Under the pieces are notes generated by a model. It made no database searches, was not told where the DNA came from, and saw nothing but the letters and a program-made list of their open reading frames with translations. DNA of 34,151 nucleotides, from assembly GCF_001039355.2 (NCBI RefSeq), contig NW_019775561.1, positions 272,517-306,667 on the forward strand, read 5' to 3'. Both the position numbers and the translations under genes were made by a program. This DNA comes from Lingula anatina (Eukaryota; Brachiopoda; Lingulata; Lingulida; Lingulidae). Below, piece by piece: positions 18,070 to 29,529 of the stretch. Every line of letters begins with the position of its first letter. Positions within the stretch are counted from its first letter, which is position 1.

Positions 18070-20040
18070 CTGAAAATCTCAACGCCGCTCCCCCCCCTTC
18101 CTTGGTCCCCCTCCGCACCCTTATTTGACCTGATCTGTCGCTATGGCTGAGTATCGACAATAGACTTGTATAAACCGACGCTGGGGACACAAAGGCTCAC
18201 CTGGGGCGTGAAACAATCCTTTTCAAATTCCAACAGGTGACTTGTAATGCACGTAGCGGGCAGGTGCAAAATCAACAACTGGCCAGGAACGTGGATGCTG
18301 GCGTCACAACACCGTAAAATTGGAAAGGCGGTTTGTTGGGGGGGTGCAATGGAAATGCGGCACATACGGGGTTGAGGATATTTCGAGAGGAATTTTGGTC
18401 GGCATGACCGAGCAATTTAGTGTCGTTGAAGATGAGATGATATATGAGATGATTTAATTGGTTTGAGTTCAGATATGCAGTTGATAGGGGAGATTGATGA
18501 AAGAATTCTGCTGGTGTTTTAATAAAAAATAAGGACATAGCGAGATTTGAGGTCAAAGAAATAATTATTATTAAAGGTGGTATTTACCTTATGTCTGATA
18601 GCTACACTGAAATATGTACTAGTGAAGTCAGATTGTATTGGAATCAAAGATAGAAAGAAACTGCTAATTGGTGGAAAAATGAATGAAAAAGTCAATTAAA
18701 GAGTATGCAGCAATCGAAGATAACTGCAGGGAAAGGGACTAAGATTTCATTGTTTCATTGTTTGGGGCAAGAAAGCAGATGGAAAAGCAGTTGCTTTGCC
18801 ATTAAAATGGAGATTTATTTATTTGCCTTCCATGTCAAATTCCCATCTCGCCAATGAGCAATACACCATAATATGTCGATCAAAAATATTGTGTAAATAA
18901 GAATGGGAAGTGTCAACCTTAGGGTAAGTGTAGGGTTGAGTGCTTTTATTTTAATAGCCTGTCACTTTATTCGTGTATTTTAAAGAATCGTTTGAAGTCG
19001 GGTACTTAAACGAGTTGGTTATAAAAACATCGAACAGTCTTACGTTCTGCGTTATCTGTTCTGCCCGCGTGCAGGAATATGCCGTAATAATTTTCTTTAC
19101 GCAACGTCCTCTGGAAAGGCGGCCCCTTTCTCACGCCACTTTAAAATTGTGAAATAATTAACTTTCATGCAAACAAAATTGTCCCATTATAAGCATGTCT
19201 CTACTGTGGCGTGATGCTGGCTACTTCTTTCAAATCGAAATGAGTATTCGCTATTTCTGTCAAACATGCTACTAAAGGAAACATTTCACATTTTTTTTAC
19301 TCTAACAACTTCACAAGGTCTATCCCCCTTTGGAGTGTAACTTTTTAAATCTGCTCCTTATCATACAAGAAAATGGAATTCAACTGCTATCTGACTTTAA
19401 CAGAAATTCCCGGCAGCCAAACCATCATTTTCCAGCAAAATCAAATTTTTCACAAACGCAACCAAACCCTCTATCTCCCAACATCACCCCAACTTTTTAA
19501 AACGCATGCAACGCCGATAACAGTGCTGGCCTCCCTTCCAAACACGTTTTATGGTGCCTTGCGCAGGCTTTAAAGCACCTCTCCCATCGATCCCCCCCCT
19601 CAACAAACATCCCGCCTTGGAGCTGGCACTACTCTATGTTGTGAACGAATCAATGTGGTTTTTTAGTTTGTTCGGTCAACCTTTGGAGGACTCAATCTTT
19701 TCATTGACTATGGTGTTTTCGTATCACAACGCCGGCTCTGCCTGTGTCCACAAAAACGCATTGAAGAATTATTGGCATTCCCTCTTCAATATGGAAAGTA
19801 ATTTGTGACCCAGTGTGAAAAAAAAATCGAGGCGGGGCTGTACTGAGTAACTTTGTCTAGGAGGGGGGGTCCTATTTTACTGAGACTTTGAATTCCCGCC
19901 TTTTTCTTATTCACACTTTCTCTTCTCCATCTATATTTCTCTCTCTTTTAAATAGTTTTTCTGAACCATTCAAAATTGAGCTTTTCAACGTCTAGGCGCC
20001 TTTGTCTCCCTTATTCCACCTAATGCCTTCTATCAATTTT
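18070..20040. other. Non-coding spacer
   Basis: No exon with convincing splice sites or domain was found. Frames of 66-94 codons at 18141-18556 (minus) and 19373-19808 (plus) have no recognisable similarity and no supporting signals. Confidence 0.4.
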
Positions 20041-20196
20041 ACCTCTCTCTCTCTCTCTCCCTCCCTCCCCCTCTCTCTTCTCTCTCTTTTCCCATATCTC
20101 TCTCTCTCTCTCTCTCCCTCTCTCCCCCTCTCTCTCAATTTCTCTCTCCATCTCCATCTTTCTCTCTCCTCATCTCTCTCTCTCTCTCTCAATCCC
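20041..20196. repeat. CT-rich low-complexity tract
   Basis: Long polypyrimidine run of CT and CCCT words. The Ser/Leu-rich frame through it is an artefact. Confidence 0.95.
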
Positions 20197-21150
20197 CCCA
20201 TTCTCCTTATTAACCAGAATTACACCTGTGCTGCAACAAGTGCACAGACCTCACAGACCTATCCCCTCCAATTAAACTACTACACACATAGCCAAACGAT
20301 TTTCACCTTTGCTACATGGTCTATAGTGGTTGATCTGACCTCTCAATGGCTCTATATGATCACGAGCAATATAAAACCATCCCGTTGTCCTCGTCAAACA
20401 TGTGACACGACAGACAATCACTACATCGGATCGAATTCGGCCATTTCATATCAAAAGAACGCCAGGATATAAAACCCTGTCTTTGTGCTATCTATATTGT
20501 TACTTTATCTTGGAATGCATTCCTCCAACACGCTCAGTGCGTTGTGTGGTTAAAGAAATGTTTTTTTTTCTTTTTGTGTCAAATAATGGCCTATTTTTTA
20601 TACCTGTCAACTTATTGTCATATGAAAAAATAATATGTGTAATTATGCAAAAACGGCACGTCAACAGATTTGTTCTCTGAGTCAAGAAGGAGACACGACC
20701 GTATCCTTACGGTTGCTCAATTTTCATGTGAGACAAGAATGCTTAGCTTAATATCCCTCTAAATAAAGAGTTCTCTGACATAAAAGAGGAGATAAAAAAA
20801 GGTCCACGGTCCATTTCCGAAGCCTCAGCAAACTGACACAAACTTTTCTAAATTATATACGGAAAAACTATACTCTAAGACTTTCTACACTTAAATGCAC
20901 CCCTATAAAAGGAACACTGCACCAAATATCTACATGCTAACAATAACCCCTCAACTGCAACAAGCAGTTTCAACAAGTCATAACTGAGAGAAGAGAACGG
21001 CGCGGATAATCTCACATAAGTGTCAAGAGACATGCCTAATAAAGAAAAGGTTTGGTCCCTAAAGTTCAACTTCCTTTGGTGACATTTTACTATTGAGCAG
21101 CCAGCTAGAGTCATATTTGTCGAGAACCTTCACAGAGAATATTTCCTCTC
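20197..21150. other. Non-coding spacer
   Basis: I see no gene, hairpin or element here. Confidence 0.4.
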
Positions 21151-21230
21151 AATCTCTCGCTTGATTTCCCCTAAGTCTGCGGGACGTATGAAAAGAGCCA
21201 TGGCATGCTTTGAATATGGCATCGATTTGA

Positions 21231-21588
21231 TCGTCTGCTTTTGTTATTATGTTATCGTCTGCTTTTAAAATCTTGAAATACTGTGTGTAATTCCCTCTGC
21301 TTGACCAACCTAAATTTCTAATATAGCAACCTACAAACTGAAAAAAAAAATCAAAAAGATCTACATAGTAGGCTATCACTGACACAGCAGTGTCGTCTGC
21401 TTATTTCAATTGTCGTTGAACTTTCAGTGTCGTCTGCTAGTTTTTCAGTTGTCGTCTGCTCTTGGCGTTCCCCAACAGGGATGAGTGTGGATCTAGTCAT
21501 GATGTCACAGCTACATGGACTAGACGCACAATCATCCCTGGTAGGGTGAAATAAACTATCGTCTGCAAAATATTCAATTATCGTCTGC
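21231..21588. repeat. Cluster of seven TCGTCTGC octamers
   Basis: Exact copies at 21231, 21255, 21393, 21430, 21452, 21559 and 21581, all in one orientation and irregularly spaced. On the minus strand the word is GCAGACGA. Confidence 0.8.
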
Positions 21589-21601
21589 ATGCTCTGTTGC
21601 T

Positions 21602-21800
21602 GTGATTTTTTTTTCGCGCAAATATGACTGAAACTGGAACATGACGTAAGCTAAAATCCTCTCATAGTCGTTTTTCTAAAGAAAGTTTGACATAATTGGC
21701 GTAAAATCGCCAAAATGTTTGAACGTGATTTTTTTAGCGCGCGCAATTTAAGAAACAATGTAAGATGACGTAAGCAAAAAATCCGCCCCGTGTCGCATTC
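21602..21800. promoter_or_regulatory. Duplicated CRE-like block
   Basis: Two diverged copies about 122 bases apart, each with gtgattttttt, a gcgc-rich word, and ATGACGTAAGC followed by aaaaatcc-type sequence (first at about 21641, second at about 21764). TGACGTAA is an ATF/CREB-type site. Confidence 0.5.
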
Positions 21801-22079
21801 AGGTGAAGCGCCATTATTGGTTTAGTTTACACGTTTTCAATGTGGTAAAGGCGCAACGAACTTGCTTCCTGGTCCGAGTAGGCCTCGTTCCCGCCAAATT
21901 AGGACCCATAATTACCGTCTTACGCAACATTGCATCAGGTCTATTACAGTATCGATTTAAGAAAATTCCTCAACCTGTCAGCCTCCAGTTTTCAGGTACA
22001 CGCGTGCTGGGATTACTGCACGTTTGGCACCACGCCTTAATAGAATCCATTGAACGCCTCGGGGATTTAATCCTTCCCA

Positions 22080-22720
22080 GAGTTCAGCCAGGTTCGCCCC
22101 TCCATTTTCAGTCTTAGGTGAGCGCTCGAACTCCGTCATCACAAAAGTTACTATCACGTCACTAGATCCATTAAAACCACACCTTGGCGTAATAGTCGAC
22201 GTTGCCTAATATCGAAGGACAAACCCAGCGCACGGACCGTGCTGCTAAAGACTCCCGTTTAAGTGAAGGTCGCTCACATCTTGCTTTAGAATCAAGGCGA
22301 GCTAGGATCAACTTACACGCGTTCTGTATTATTTGCCGACCTCTTATTTTCCCTCACCTACGCTCCGCACGAGCTTCGTCCCGTGACACCGCTTTTAGCC
22401 CGACTCACGTACGTAGACGCGGGCGATTTTACAGGGAACGTCCCCAAGAACGGCACGGCGATTTTTCGACGAGAAACACAGAAGCCGTGCAGACCCAACA
22501 CCGTCCCACTTGTAGACTGCGACCTCGAGTTAGCTCTCCCCTCGTAGCACGCTAAGGGTTTTGTGAAGACCCTTTCAATATTTGAGGCCGCATAAACAGT
22601 GGCGACAATTCAAGATTGTTGTACCAGAAAAACTGCATTCATACCTGGCGCATGCGCAGTGCGTCGCAGACGGGCGTAACAATAGACGGAGTTCACGTAT
22701 CACGAGCTTACAACAACATC
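22080..22720. promoter_or_regulatory. CpG-rich island with NRF-1 palindrome
   Basis: CpG is dense here in an otherwise CpG-poor window. GCGCATGCGC at 22648-22657 is a perfect NRF-1 site, a motif conserved in animal housekeeping promoters. On the minus strand it runs into CAG followed by GTATGA (boundary 22645), which could be the end of a short first exon. The 104- and 117-codon frames in the region start without ATG and show no domain. Confidence 0.45.
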
Positions 22721-25700
22721 AATTTGCTTTGCCTTATAGGCAAATGCTGTGGCTATAGGACGGTTTAAATAATATAAACGCGTTTCACTTTGGCCGGTGA
22801 GTTGACAGACTTTGTTTTTTAAGGTGTGAGGGGTCTTTCGAGACGCCTGTGGATTTGAAAAGACCACATTAGATGCCTGACCTGTTCTTTGAAAAGTTTA
22901 TTCAAAGGAATTCTTTGATTTGGGTTTAGAAAGAAAATAAAACGATTTTGCGGTGTGCGAATGTAAAGTCTTTGCCTTCCCTGCCTCCTGCCGAATATTG
23001 CGTATAAGAACAAAGGAGAAGTAAAATATCAATAACTTTCTTTGTAATTTTCAGTTGTGAAATTCGAGCCACTTTTTATTCGGTGATGTATTCTTAAATA
23101 ACGGTTTTTACAGCGTTGTTTTTATTACCAATTGCGTTAGACTTAATCTTTAACATTTCCGTTACCTTATGTTTCCGCGGGCTTTTAATTACAACGTATT
23201 ATGTAGCCGAGGTTAAACTAAAATTGCGATACTATAAACAGTGCGTTCGTATTATATCGGTCAAGAGCGACAATTTTAAATCGACTGAGGTCACGTGCTG
23301 GTAAGATCAGCGTGCCCCGCCTAGTTGCATAAGCGCAATTTTTACGCAACGCTGCGTAAGGCCCAGCAAAATGCACCCAAGTTACCACCCATCGTAAAAA
23401 CAATATATAATTTGTCAGTTATACTTAAATATACTGCTCAACTGATAAGTCTTATTTTAAGAAGAATTTACGTCGATATATAGCGTACATTTACATACTT
23501 TTAATAGTATTAATTTTACGCCAGTTTCGATTTCTGCGAATTGCATGTAATATTTTCATAAAGAACATTTTTTGTTGTTGTATACTAAAAAGATATTTAT
23601 CGAGGCGCAATGAGCCACATCAGTGCGTATGGGATATAAGTTACACCACCTTCTGTGACGCTTACATAAAGCCTTGAATCAATTTTTTCTTGTGGTTTTA
23701 AAATCCATGTTAACAGGGCTTTAACTTACACAATCATATTAAGCGAGAAATTTGCCCAAAGAATTGAAGACGCACAGCAGGTTCACTCTTTTAGGTAGTA
23801 AAAAAGAAAGATTATAATGTTAACAAAACAGCGGCACTTAAATCATACGGGAGTGAACTGACGCTTTGACGTCATGGGGGCATGATACCGTATCGGCTTA
23901 GAGCAGGAAAAAGAAGAAAAAAGAAATAGCAACGCTGAACACTCTTATGACAGGCCTACACGTACGCACAAAATTCCATGTCATGTGATTTCAAACTTTG
24001 ATGATTACGAACTGTTCTTAATGACCCATACATTGTCGCTCTTGGAGTTCGCATCGTGAAGAAATTTTGGTATAACTTTTAAAGTCATCTGTAGTATTTA
24101 AAATTACTCGAATATATATATATCTGTATCCTATTATTTCACTGCACTGGAAGAAGTTAAAAATAATTAACTCAAATGCGGAGTGCTCAACTTCTCAGGC
24201 TTCTTCGTCAATTCAAAAATAACACCATCATTTTAGCTGTCAACTGAGAAGTTGCCCGAGTTGCAAAAATGTTTTGTTTTAAATGTGTTAAGTGACTTGT
24301 GCTGAGGTTATTTTCCTTTAGTAAAGTTACGTGTGTGCAGAAAAACTCGTGAAAAAAGTGCAAAAATCAGATAAGTTTCACCAGCTTGTGTACGGTTTAT
24401 GTTAAAGACGAATACATGTACGACACAGGTTTAGTAGCATTGCAGACGTGCTTGTTGCAGACGATAATCTTTTTTCATAAATATATTGAGAAAATTATAA
24501 GAAATCCACGATATTTTGTCAGTCGACAGATTGCCAAGAGAGCAGACGACACGGCTGAAAGAAACAACGCATGATGTTTCCAAAACATAGATTAAGAAAG
24601 CTGTAATAAATTTATAATATTTAGTCAGTCAACAGATCGTTAAGTTAATTCATTTGAATTAGATAGAAAATGTGAGATCGCCAGAAGGAAAAAATCTTTT
24701 GTAAGTGACGTCAAATTGGTTACCTTTGTCATACAAGCAAAAGTTCAAATGAATATAAATGAAATGATTATTAAGATGAAGTCGGAATTTTGAAAAATTA
24801 ACAGATGTAGCACTCTACAGTAAAAAGCCAGACGATGCGTTTTTTAAAAGGAGCTCTTGCGTTCCATTCTGTCACTCGTATCTGTCATCACCGTCGAGTC
24901 AAAATGTCAATGTAGCAGTGTCACAGGAAAAATCTAACTCAGAAAAAAAAAATCTGCAGTTAAGTGTCGACAGTACAAAGTGAACACAACAGAAAAAAAT
25001 ATGGTAGCAGTCACTGTCACAGAAGCATTACTACAAAGGCAAAATCCCGAAAAACAAAACAAAAAACAAAAAAGGCAACACAAGTGACACGTAAGTAATC
25101 CCTGAAATGAAATAAATTGTTAAAATGTTAACAATAGACACAACTGCAGATAGTCAAAGGACAGGGTTAGGTGTAAAAATGACAAAAATACTAATATTTG
25201 GGCTAATAATAACGAATGAAATATAGCACAAAAAAGAAAAAATACTATAACAAGTTAATTAAGTACGAAACATTGTCTAGCTCTACCAGAGGTGATTAAA
25301 TGCAGGAGTAAGAATACACAGCAACAATAAAAAAGACGCTGAACGATTTACCTCCTGTATTTTTCGTACGTAAAATCGTCCATTTACATTTATTTCATAA
25401 TCCAAGTTCCCGTCTCTTTACAGTAGAAATAATTTATATCACTGGTGGAGCCCCACCCCCCCCCCCCCTCAAACTTCCCTACCCCACTCACTTATAAACA
25501 ACCCCACCCCACCCCCGCTACGACCATCGATCCCCACATGTTAGAGTGAATGATTACAGTATACTGTATGTCATTAAACTATACTCACACTAGTACTATA
25601 GAAGCCATATGGAATTAAGACATAACAATTTTTTCCACCAAAAATCCTATTAAATATATATATATGGCTTAACTTTAAAAAATCCTTTCATATCCTATAC

Positions 25701-25850
25701 ATGTGCAGCGGGATTCCCTACTTATACACCATATATAACAACCCGAAGCATATATACTATAAGTGCATATACATTGTAAGTTCAACTATATATATCCAAC
25801 ACACTAGACAAATAGCCCAATTGTCATAAACAGATTTATATTAAGCTGAT
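22720..25850. other. Spacer without recognised genes
   Basis: Contains CREs TGACGTCA at 23867-23874 and 24706-24713, an 11-bp inverted repeat (caacttctcag at 24188-24198, inverted at 24244-24254), and GCAGACGA at 24457 and 24542. A C-rich run lies near 25455-25470. Confidence 0.4.
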
Positions 25851-25948
25851 ACTCCATGCTATTGTTAAACTTAATGCCAGCGGCCAGGCCCAGACGAGAA
25901 CATGACACCTTCGTTTCAGGTGAGTGACCTACAAAGCCACTGTGTCAA

Positions 25949-25961
25949 AGGTCAAAGGTCA
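25949..25961 (+). promoter_or_regulatory. DR1 nuclear-receptor element
   Basis: AGGTCAAAGGTCA is a perfect direct repeat with one-base spacing, the preferred site of HNF4 and RXR dimers. It lies in a GC-richer patch (25870-26020) with further AGGT half sites. Confidence 0.4.
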
Positions 25962-26693
25962 ACCATCCCGCACGGCAAGGGCTAGACCTGGAAAGGTCGC
26001 ATCTCGGCCAAGGGGTTAAAAAGCTGTTATAATCAGAAATGCTTGTTCATTTAGACTATATAAATTGTTACAAAAGTTTCCCCTGATTTAGCGCCAAAAA
26101 AAAAAAAAAAGCATGTTTATAGATCTACACTGTATATAAACACAGGTATTTTCAGGTGTTGTGACACACAAAATAAATTTTATGAGGACAGCGCAGATAT
26201 AATTTCCCTATTGTTCATTATACGACTTTTTTATTTCTTGTTTCTCATAGTTTTTTATTTTCTTTAAGGTTCAGAAGAGGGAAAATGTTTTTCCAAATAA
26301 TGTCTTTTTGTTCCTATTTTAAAACTTCTCAGAGGATGTGTCCTTTTTAAGTGTTAAAAAAACTTTAACCATATTTTAATAAGGCAAATGCGGGCTCATT
26401 TTTATTGAATTGTGGGAATTTAACAACGCCATAATACGCAACAATTTTATCAATTCCATGTTTATTTCTTTTTATCCTGTTGACTTTTAATGCAAATTGC
26501 GTTATAATCTCAGTTTTATTCCATTTACTATTTCTGCTGTTTTAAACTTGAAAGGACTAGAGAGGCAAGCAATAAAAAAAAAGCCTAATATTTTGTAAAT
26601 TGGAAAGCATCAATGCGCTTATTTGTAAACTCTTAATATTCATCTTTAATAAAAATAGAATTTAACCCAGTTAACAATGAATTTTGAGAACCA

Positions 26694-26882
26694 TTAAGTT
26701 TCGTTTGCGCACCTGTCCCTAACAATGCCAAATACGCGAAAGGAGTGGCCATAAAATGCAAGATACTGAATGCGATAGTTGCGCAGGGCACGGTTGGGAG
26801 AGATTGCGTTACTACAGTCCGTGCTGCCAAAGCTGACACAGTGCTCATTCAATCCAAATGCGCCTCCAATTAATTTCTTCAT
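26694..26882 (-). CDS. Hypothetical 62-residue frame
   Basis: It starts with ATG at 26882 (MKKLIGGAFGLNEHC) and ends at TAA 26696-26694. Composition is balanced with three cysteines (EHC, TDC, DRC) and an aromatic central part (YRIQYLAFYGHSFRVFG). The stretch before it (agtagtggacag) could be a weak acceptor. No signal peptide, domain or partner exon is visible. It could be a fragment of a gene or chance. Confidence 0.18.
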   Translation of the reverse strand: MKKLIGGAFGLNEHCVSFGSTDCSNAISPNRALRNYRIQYLAFYGHSFRVFGIVRDRCANET

Positions 26883-26889
26883 CCCTGTC

Positions 26890-28200
26890 CACTACTGCAC
26901 TAAAAGTCTTAGTCTATTATTTCATAATATATTATTTTCCGAGCAAAGCGAGAAATGGTATATTTCATTCTTGCACCCCACCCTTCTAGCAAATTTCACG
27001 ACCCTGGGAGCTTTTTCTTCCTGGTTTAGAAAACCGGTTGTATAGCTTCAAGGGCAGTTGAATTTAGCTCAAAAATCAGGAACGACCCACTGAAGCGTAT
27101 TTGCATATAGCCTTTTCTAAGAACCCATCAAATGAAGCGTGTTCAGTACACTGACGTCAGCCATGGTTCCTATTCACAATTTAATGGATGGACGGTTGAT
27201 GAGAATGTGAGAAAGATAGCCTCAAGCAGGCGGGTAGTGCCTAATCCAAAATCATCTATAATTTTAATTGGGAATTATTGGTGGCTGTTTGCTATAAAAA
27301 AACACCGATCGAAGCACTGGGTGTGGTCTGGATGTGTATTTCTGTGCTTCTTTCTGAGGGTTTCAGTTTAGAGGTTGAATTTTTTCAAAAAGTTGACAAT
27401 TTAAAACAACTTCAGTGGTCGTATCATAATCGAAATAATGAAGAATTGCTTTGGTAAAATTAAAAAAAAAGGCAAATGCAAAGTAAATTGACCCTCTACC
27501 ACCGATAAAGTTTTACTCCAAAAATTGATTAATTTTTAAAGGTGCAGTAATTGTGTCAGGCGTTTTAAACATCTTTTTCATGTGCACGGATTTAACGCAC
27601 TATCAATATTAATGGTCCAGTGCTACTACTGCACCGGTAAATCTACCAGGTAACCCTGTAAAGTCTAAATGGCGTCCTTTTAAAGTCTACTAAAAAGACC
27701 AAATAACAGACAAAAAATAAACCACTAAAATGACCGAAACCTCGACATGAATAATTTACCACTACTGTATAGGTAACCTGGACAATTAGCTTTTAACTTA
27801 AGCCTCGTGCAGATTTGCGGTTTGCAAGTTAGGCTTGTTCGATGTTTTGCTGGGTCAGTTCTTTCCATATTGACCAACGCACGGTGGCCGTTTGACCTTT
27901 ATGTAGCAAATATAATTTACCTTGACATTTCAATAATATATTCTTTAACCATCAAGATATGACCTATCCAAAAACTGTTCACAGAAATATTATCCATAAA
28001 CCCGCTTTTGGGTTTTTATATTTTTGTTCTTGTGTCACTTTCGACATGGAGATAGAGAATGATAAATTCTAGTCTTGGCAGTAAAATTAGACGGTTAGAA
28101 AACGACTTCATAGGTTCTTGGCGCAAAAGAGAAAAAGGCCGATATTTCAAGTAAGAAATGTCATCGTTATTATTATGTTTTGCTTTATAAATTTCCAATG
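26890..28200. other. Spacer without recognised genes
   Basis: One CRE, TGACGTCA, at 27152-27159. The frames found have no domain. Confidence 0.4.
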
Positions 28201-28234
28201 CACTTTATGGAGCGTTAAGCTGTGGACGTGTTCT

Positions 28235-28310
28235 CTCAGGTCATTGCACGAGGTCACGTGACCCGCGCTGACCGGGCGTGTCCGGGCATTGGACTCGATC
28301 TTAACCATAA
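28235..28310. promoter_or_regulatory. GC-rich patch with CLEAR-type E-box
   Basis: GGTCACGTGACC at 28252-28263 is a perfect 12-base palindrome containing GTCACGTGAC, the site bound by TFEB/MITF- and USF-type factors. AGGTCA half sites are at about 28238 and 28251. It lies about 190 bases upstream of the micro-ORF at 28453. Confidence 0.4.
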
Positions 28311-28452
28311 CATCTTGTTTCTGATGATCTTTTAAGCCCGTTTACATTGAACTGTTTAGTTGACATTTCCCCATATACACTTAAACAAGGTCCAGTTTGA
28401 GTTCATTGATTGTGCGGATATATGAACAGTAGATGGAAAATTAGGTTAAATT

Positions 28453-28551
28453 ATGAGAAATGAAATTTGGAGGTCGTTTTTAATTGTTGCTGTTTTCTTT
28501 GTTGGTGGGATTTGCTTGTTCGTTTGCTTGAGGACAAGGGATCTGAAATAG
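28453..28551 (+). CDS. Candidate single-pass membrane micropeptide (32 residues)
   Basis: ATG with A at -3, 32 codons and TAG. The peptide has a short polar start (MRNEIWR), one continuous hydrophobic segment of 19 residues (SFLIVAVFFVGGICLFVCL) and a basic/polar tail (RTRDLK). This is the build of tail-anchored micropeptides such as sarcolamban or phospholamban, though without recognised sequence identity. An overlapping upstream ATG frame begins about 33 bases earlier, which argues against efficient use. A CLEAR E-box patch lies upstream. It could be chance in AT-rich DNA. Confidence 0.22.
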   Translation: MRNEIWRSFLIVAVFFVGGICLFVCLRTRDLK

Positions 28552-29021
28552 GTTGATGAAATTATTGAGATTGATAATTTTCTAAGAGGGAAATAAATTG
28601 TTTCAGAACCACCTGAATTCATGTCTCTTTATGTTTTGAAAATATTACTTTTAAATTCTAATGTCATTTTCATTTTGCCTTGGTAGAGGCCTGTCCTCTG
28701 AAAATGCTCTCAAGTTTATATCTAAAATAATTACGGCGTTAAAAGAAAAAGGAAAGAAAGAAAATCCCAACACCTAACTGACATAAAATACAATATCTTT
28801 TTCCCTTTTCAGTGAATGAGACAAAATTAAATTAACAATACGCCTAAGCTATTTACAAAGATTTCTAAAATAAAAAAATAGCCTATCTGTTTACCTCTTT
28901 AGTGAATGAGAGAAAATTAAGGGAACAAGAAGGGAAGAAGAAATAGGAATTTGTGATAAAGTAATACATGTAGATGGTCGAGGAAAGTGAGCTTTGACCT
29001 GAAGAAACGTCCTAAATAAAC

Positions 29022-29024
<3 letters not shown>

Positions 29025-29111
<87 letters not shown>

Positions 29112-29123
29112 ACGTGTGTGTGT
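29025..29123. repeat. Compound (CT)(TA)(TG) microsatellite
   Basis: CT 29025-29062, TA 29063-29087, TG 29087-29123. Confidence 0.95.
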
Positions 29124-29170
29124 TAGTGATAGATCTAATATTTAGAATAAGCGTGTATAGGCCTACCAGC

Positions 29171-29173
<3 letters not shown>

Positions 29174-29239
<66 letters not shown>
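29174..29239. repeat. Compound (CT)(CA) microsatellite
   Basis: CT 29174-29211, then CA to 29239. Confidence 0.95.
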
Positions 29240-29241
<2 letters not shown>

Positions 29242-29402
29242 AAGTTGCTTTACATAGAAATTAAATAAGACTACATTATGCCAAAGTACGACTCACAGGC
29301 TTAATATGTCAAGCCTCTAAGGCCATATTTACCTAAAGCAATAAAAACATAACAACAGGTGCATCGTGAACCGTGAAAATGGGCTATGTTTATATTTCTT
29401 AC

Positions 29403-29523
29403 CTAATTTTGTGAACCAAAAAAATCTCCAGGTGTCTCTGTTGCTGTCTCCTGCTTCATGACAGGCCTGCGTACTTGTGCAGGAAAATGTCCGTCTAATT
29501 GCGCCAGATGCTCCCTGCAGCAT
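29403..29523 (-). CDS. Possible first coding exon of an unrecognised minus-strand gene
   Basis: ATG at 29523-29521 opens 40 codons (MLQGASGAIRRTFSC ... DTWRFFWFTKL) that end in phase 1 at a strong donor, TTAG followed by GTAAGA (29402-29397). The start is rich in Arg, Ser and Ala without acidic residues, like a mitochondrial targeting sequence. The CpG-rich region with YY1-type sites lies just upstream. Against it: several upstream ATGs, including one in an excellent context at 29566 that opens MASVFETTEAF but stops after 23 codons. A splice acceptor (gaatgctgcag) overlaps the proposed start, so this may be an internal exon. Later exons would lie left of 29390; none was recognised. Confidence 0.3.
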
Positions 29524-29529
29524 TCAAAA

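Noticed and set aside
20002-20472. 156-codon frame, plus strand
   Set aside because: Its first half is Ser/Leu/Pro encoded by the CT-rich low-complexity tract; the rest has no domain.
21803-22117. 104-codon frame, plus strand
   Set aside because: Starts with GTG, no recognisable domain or splice signals; more likely part of the regulatory region.
22202-22555. 117-codon Arg-rich frame in the CpG-rich block
   Set aside because: No ATG start, no domain, and length explained by low stop-codon density in GC-rich DNA.
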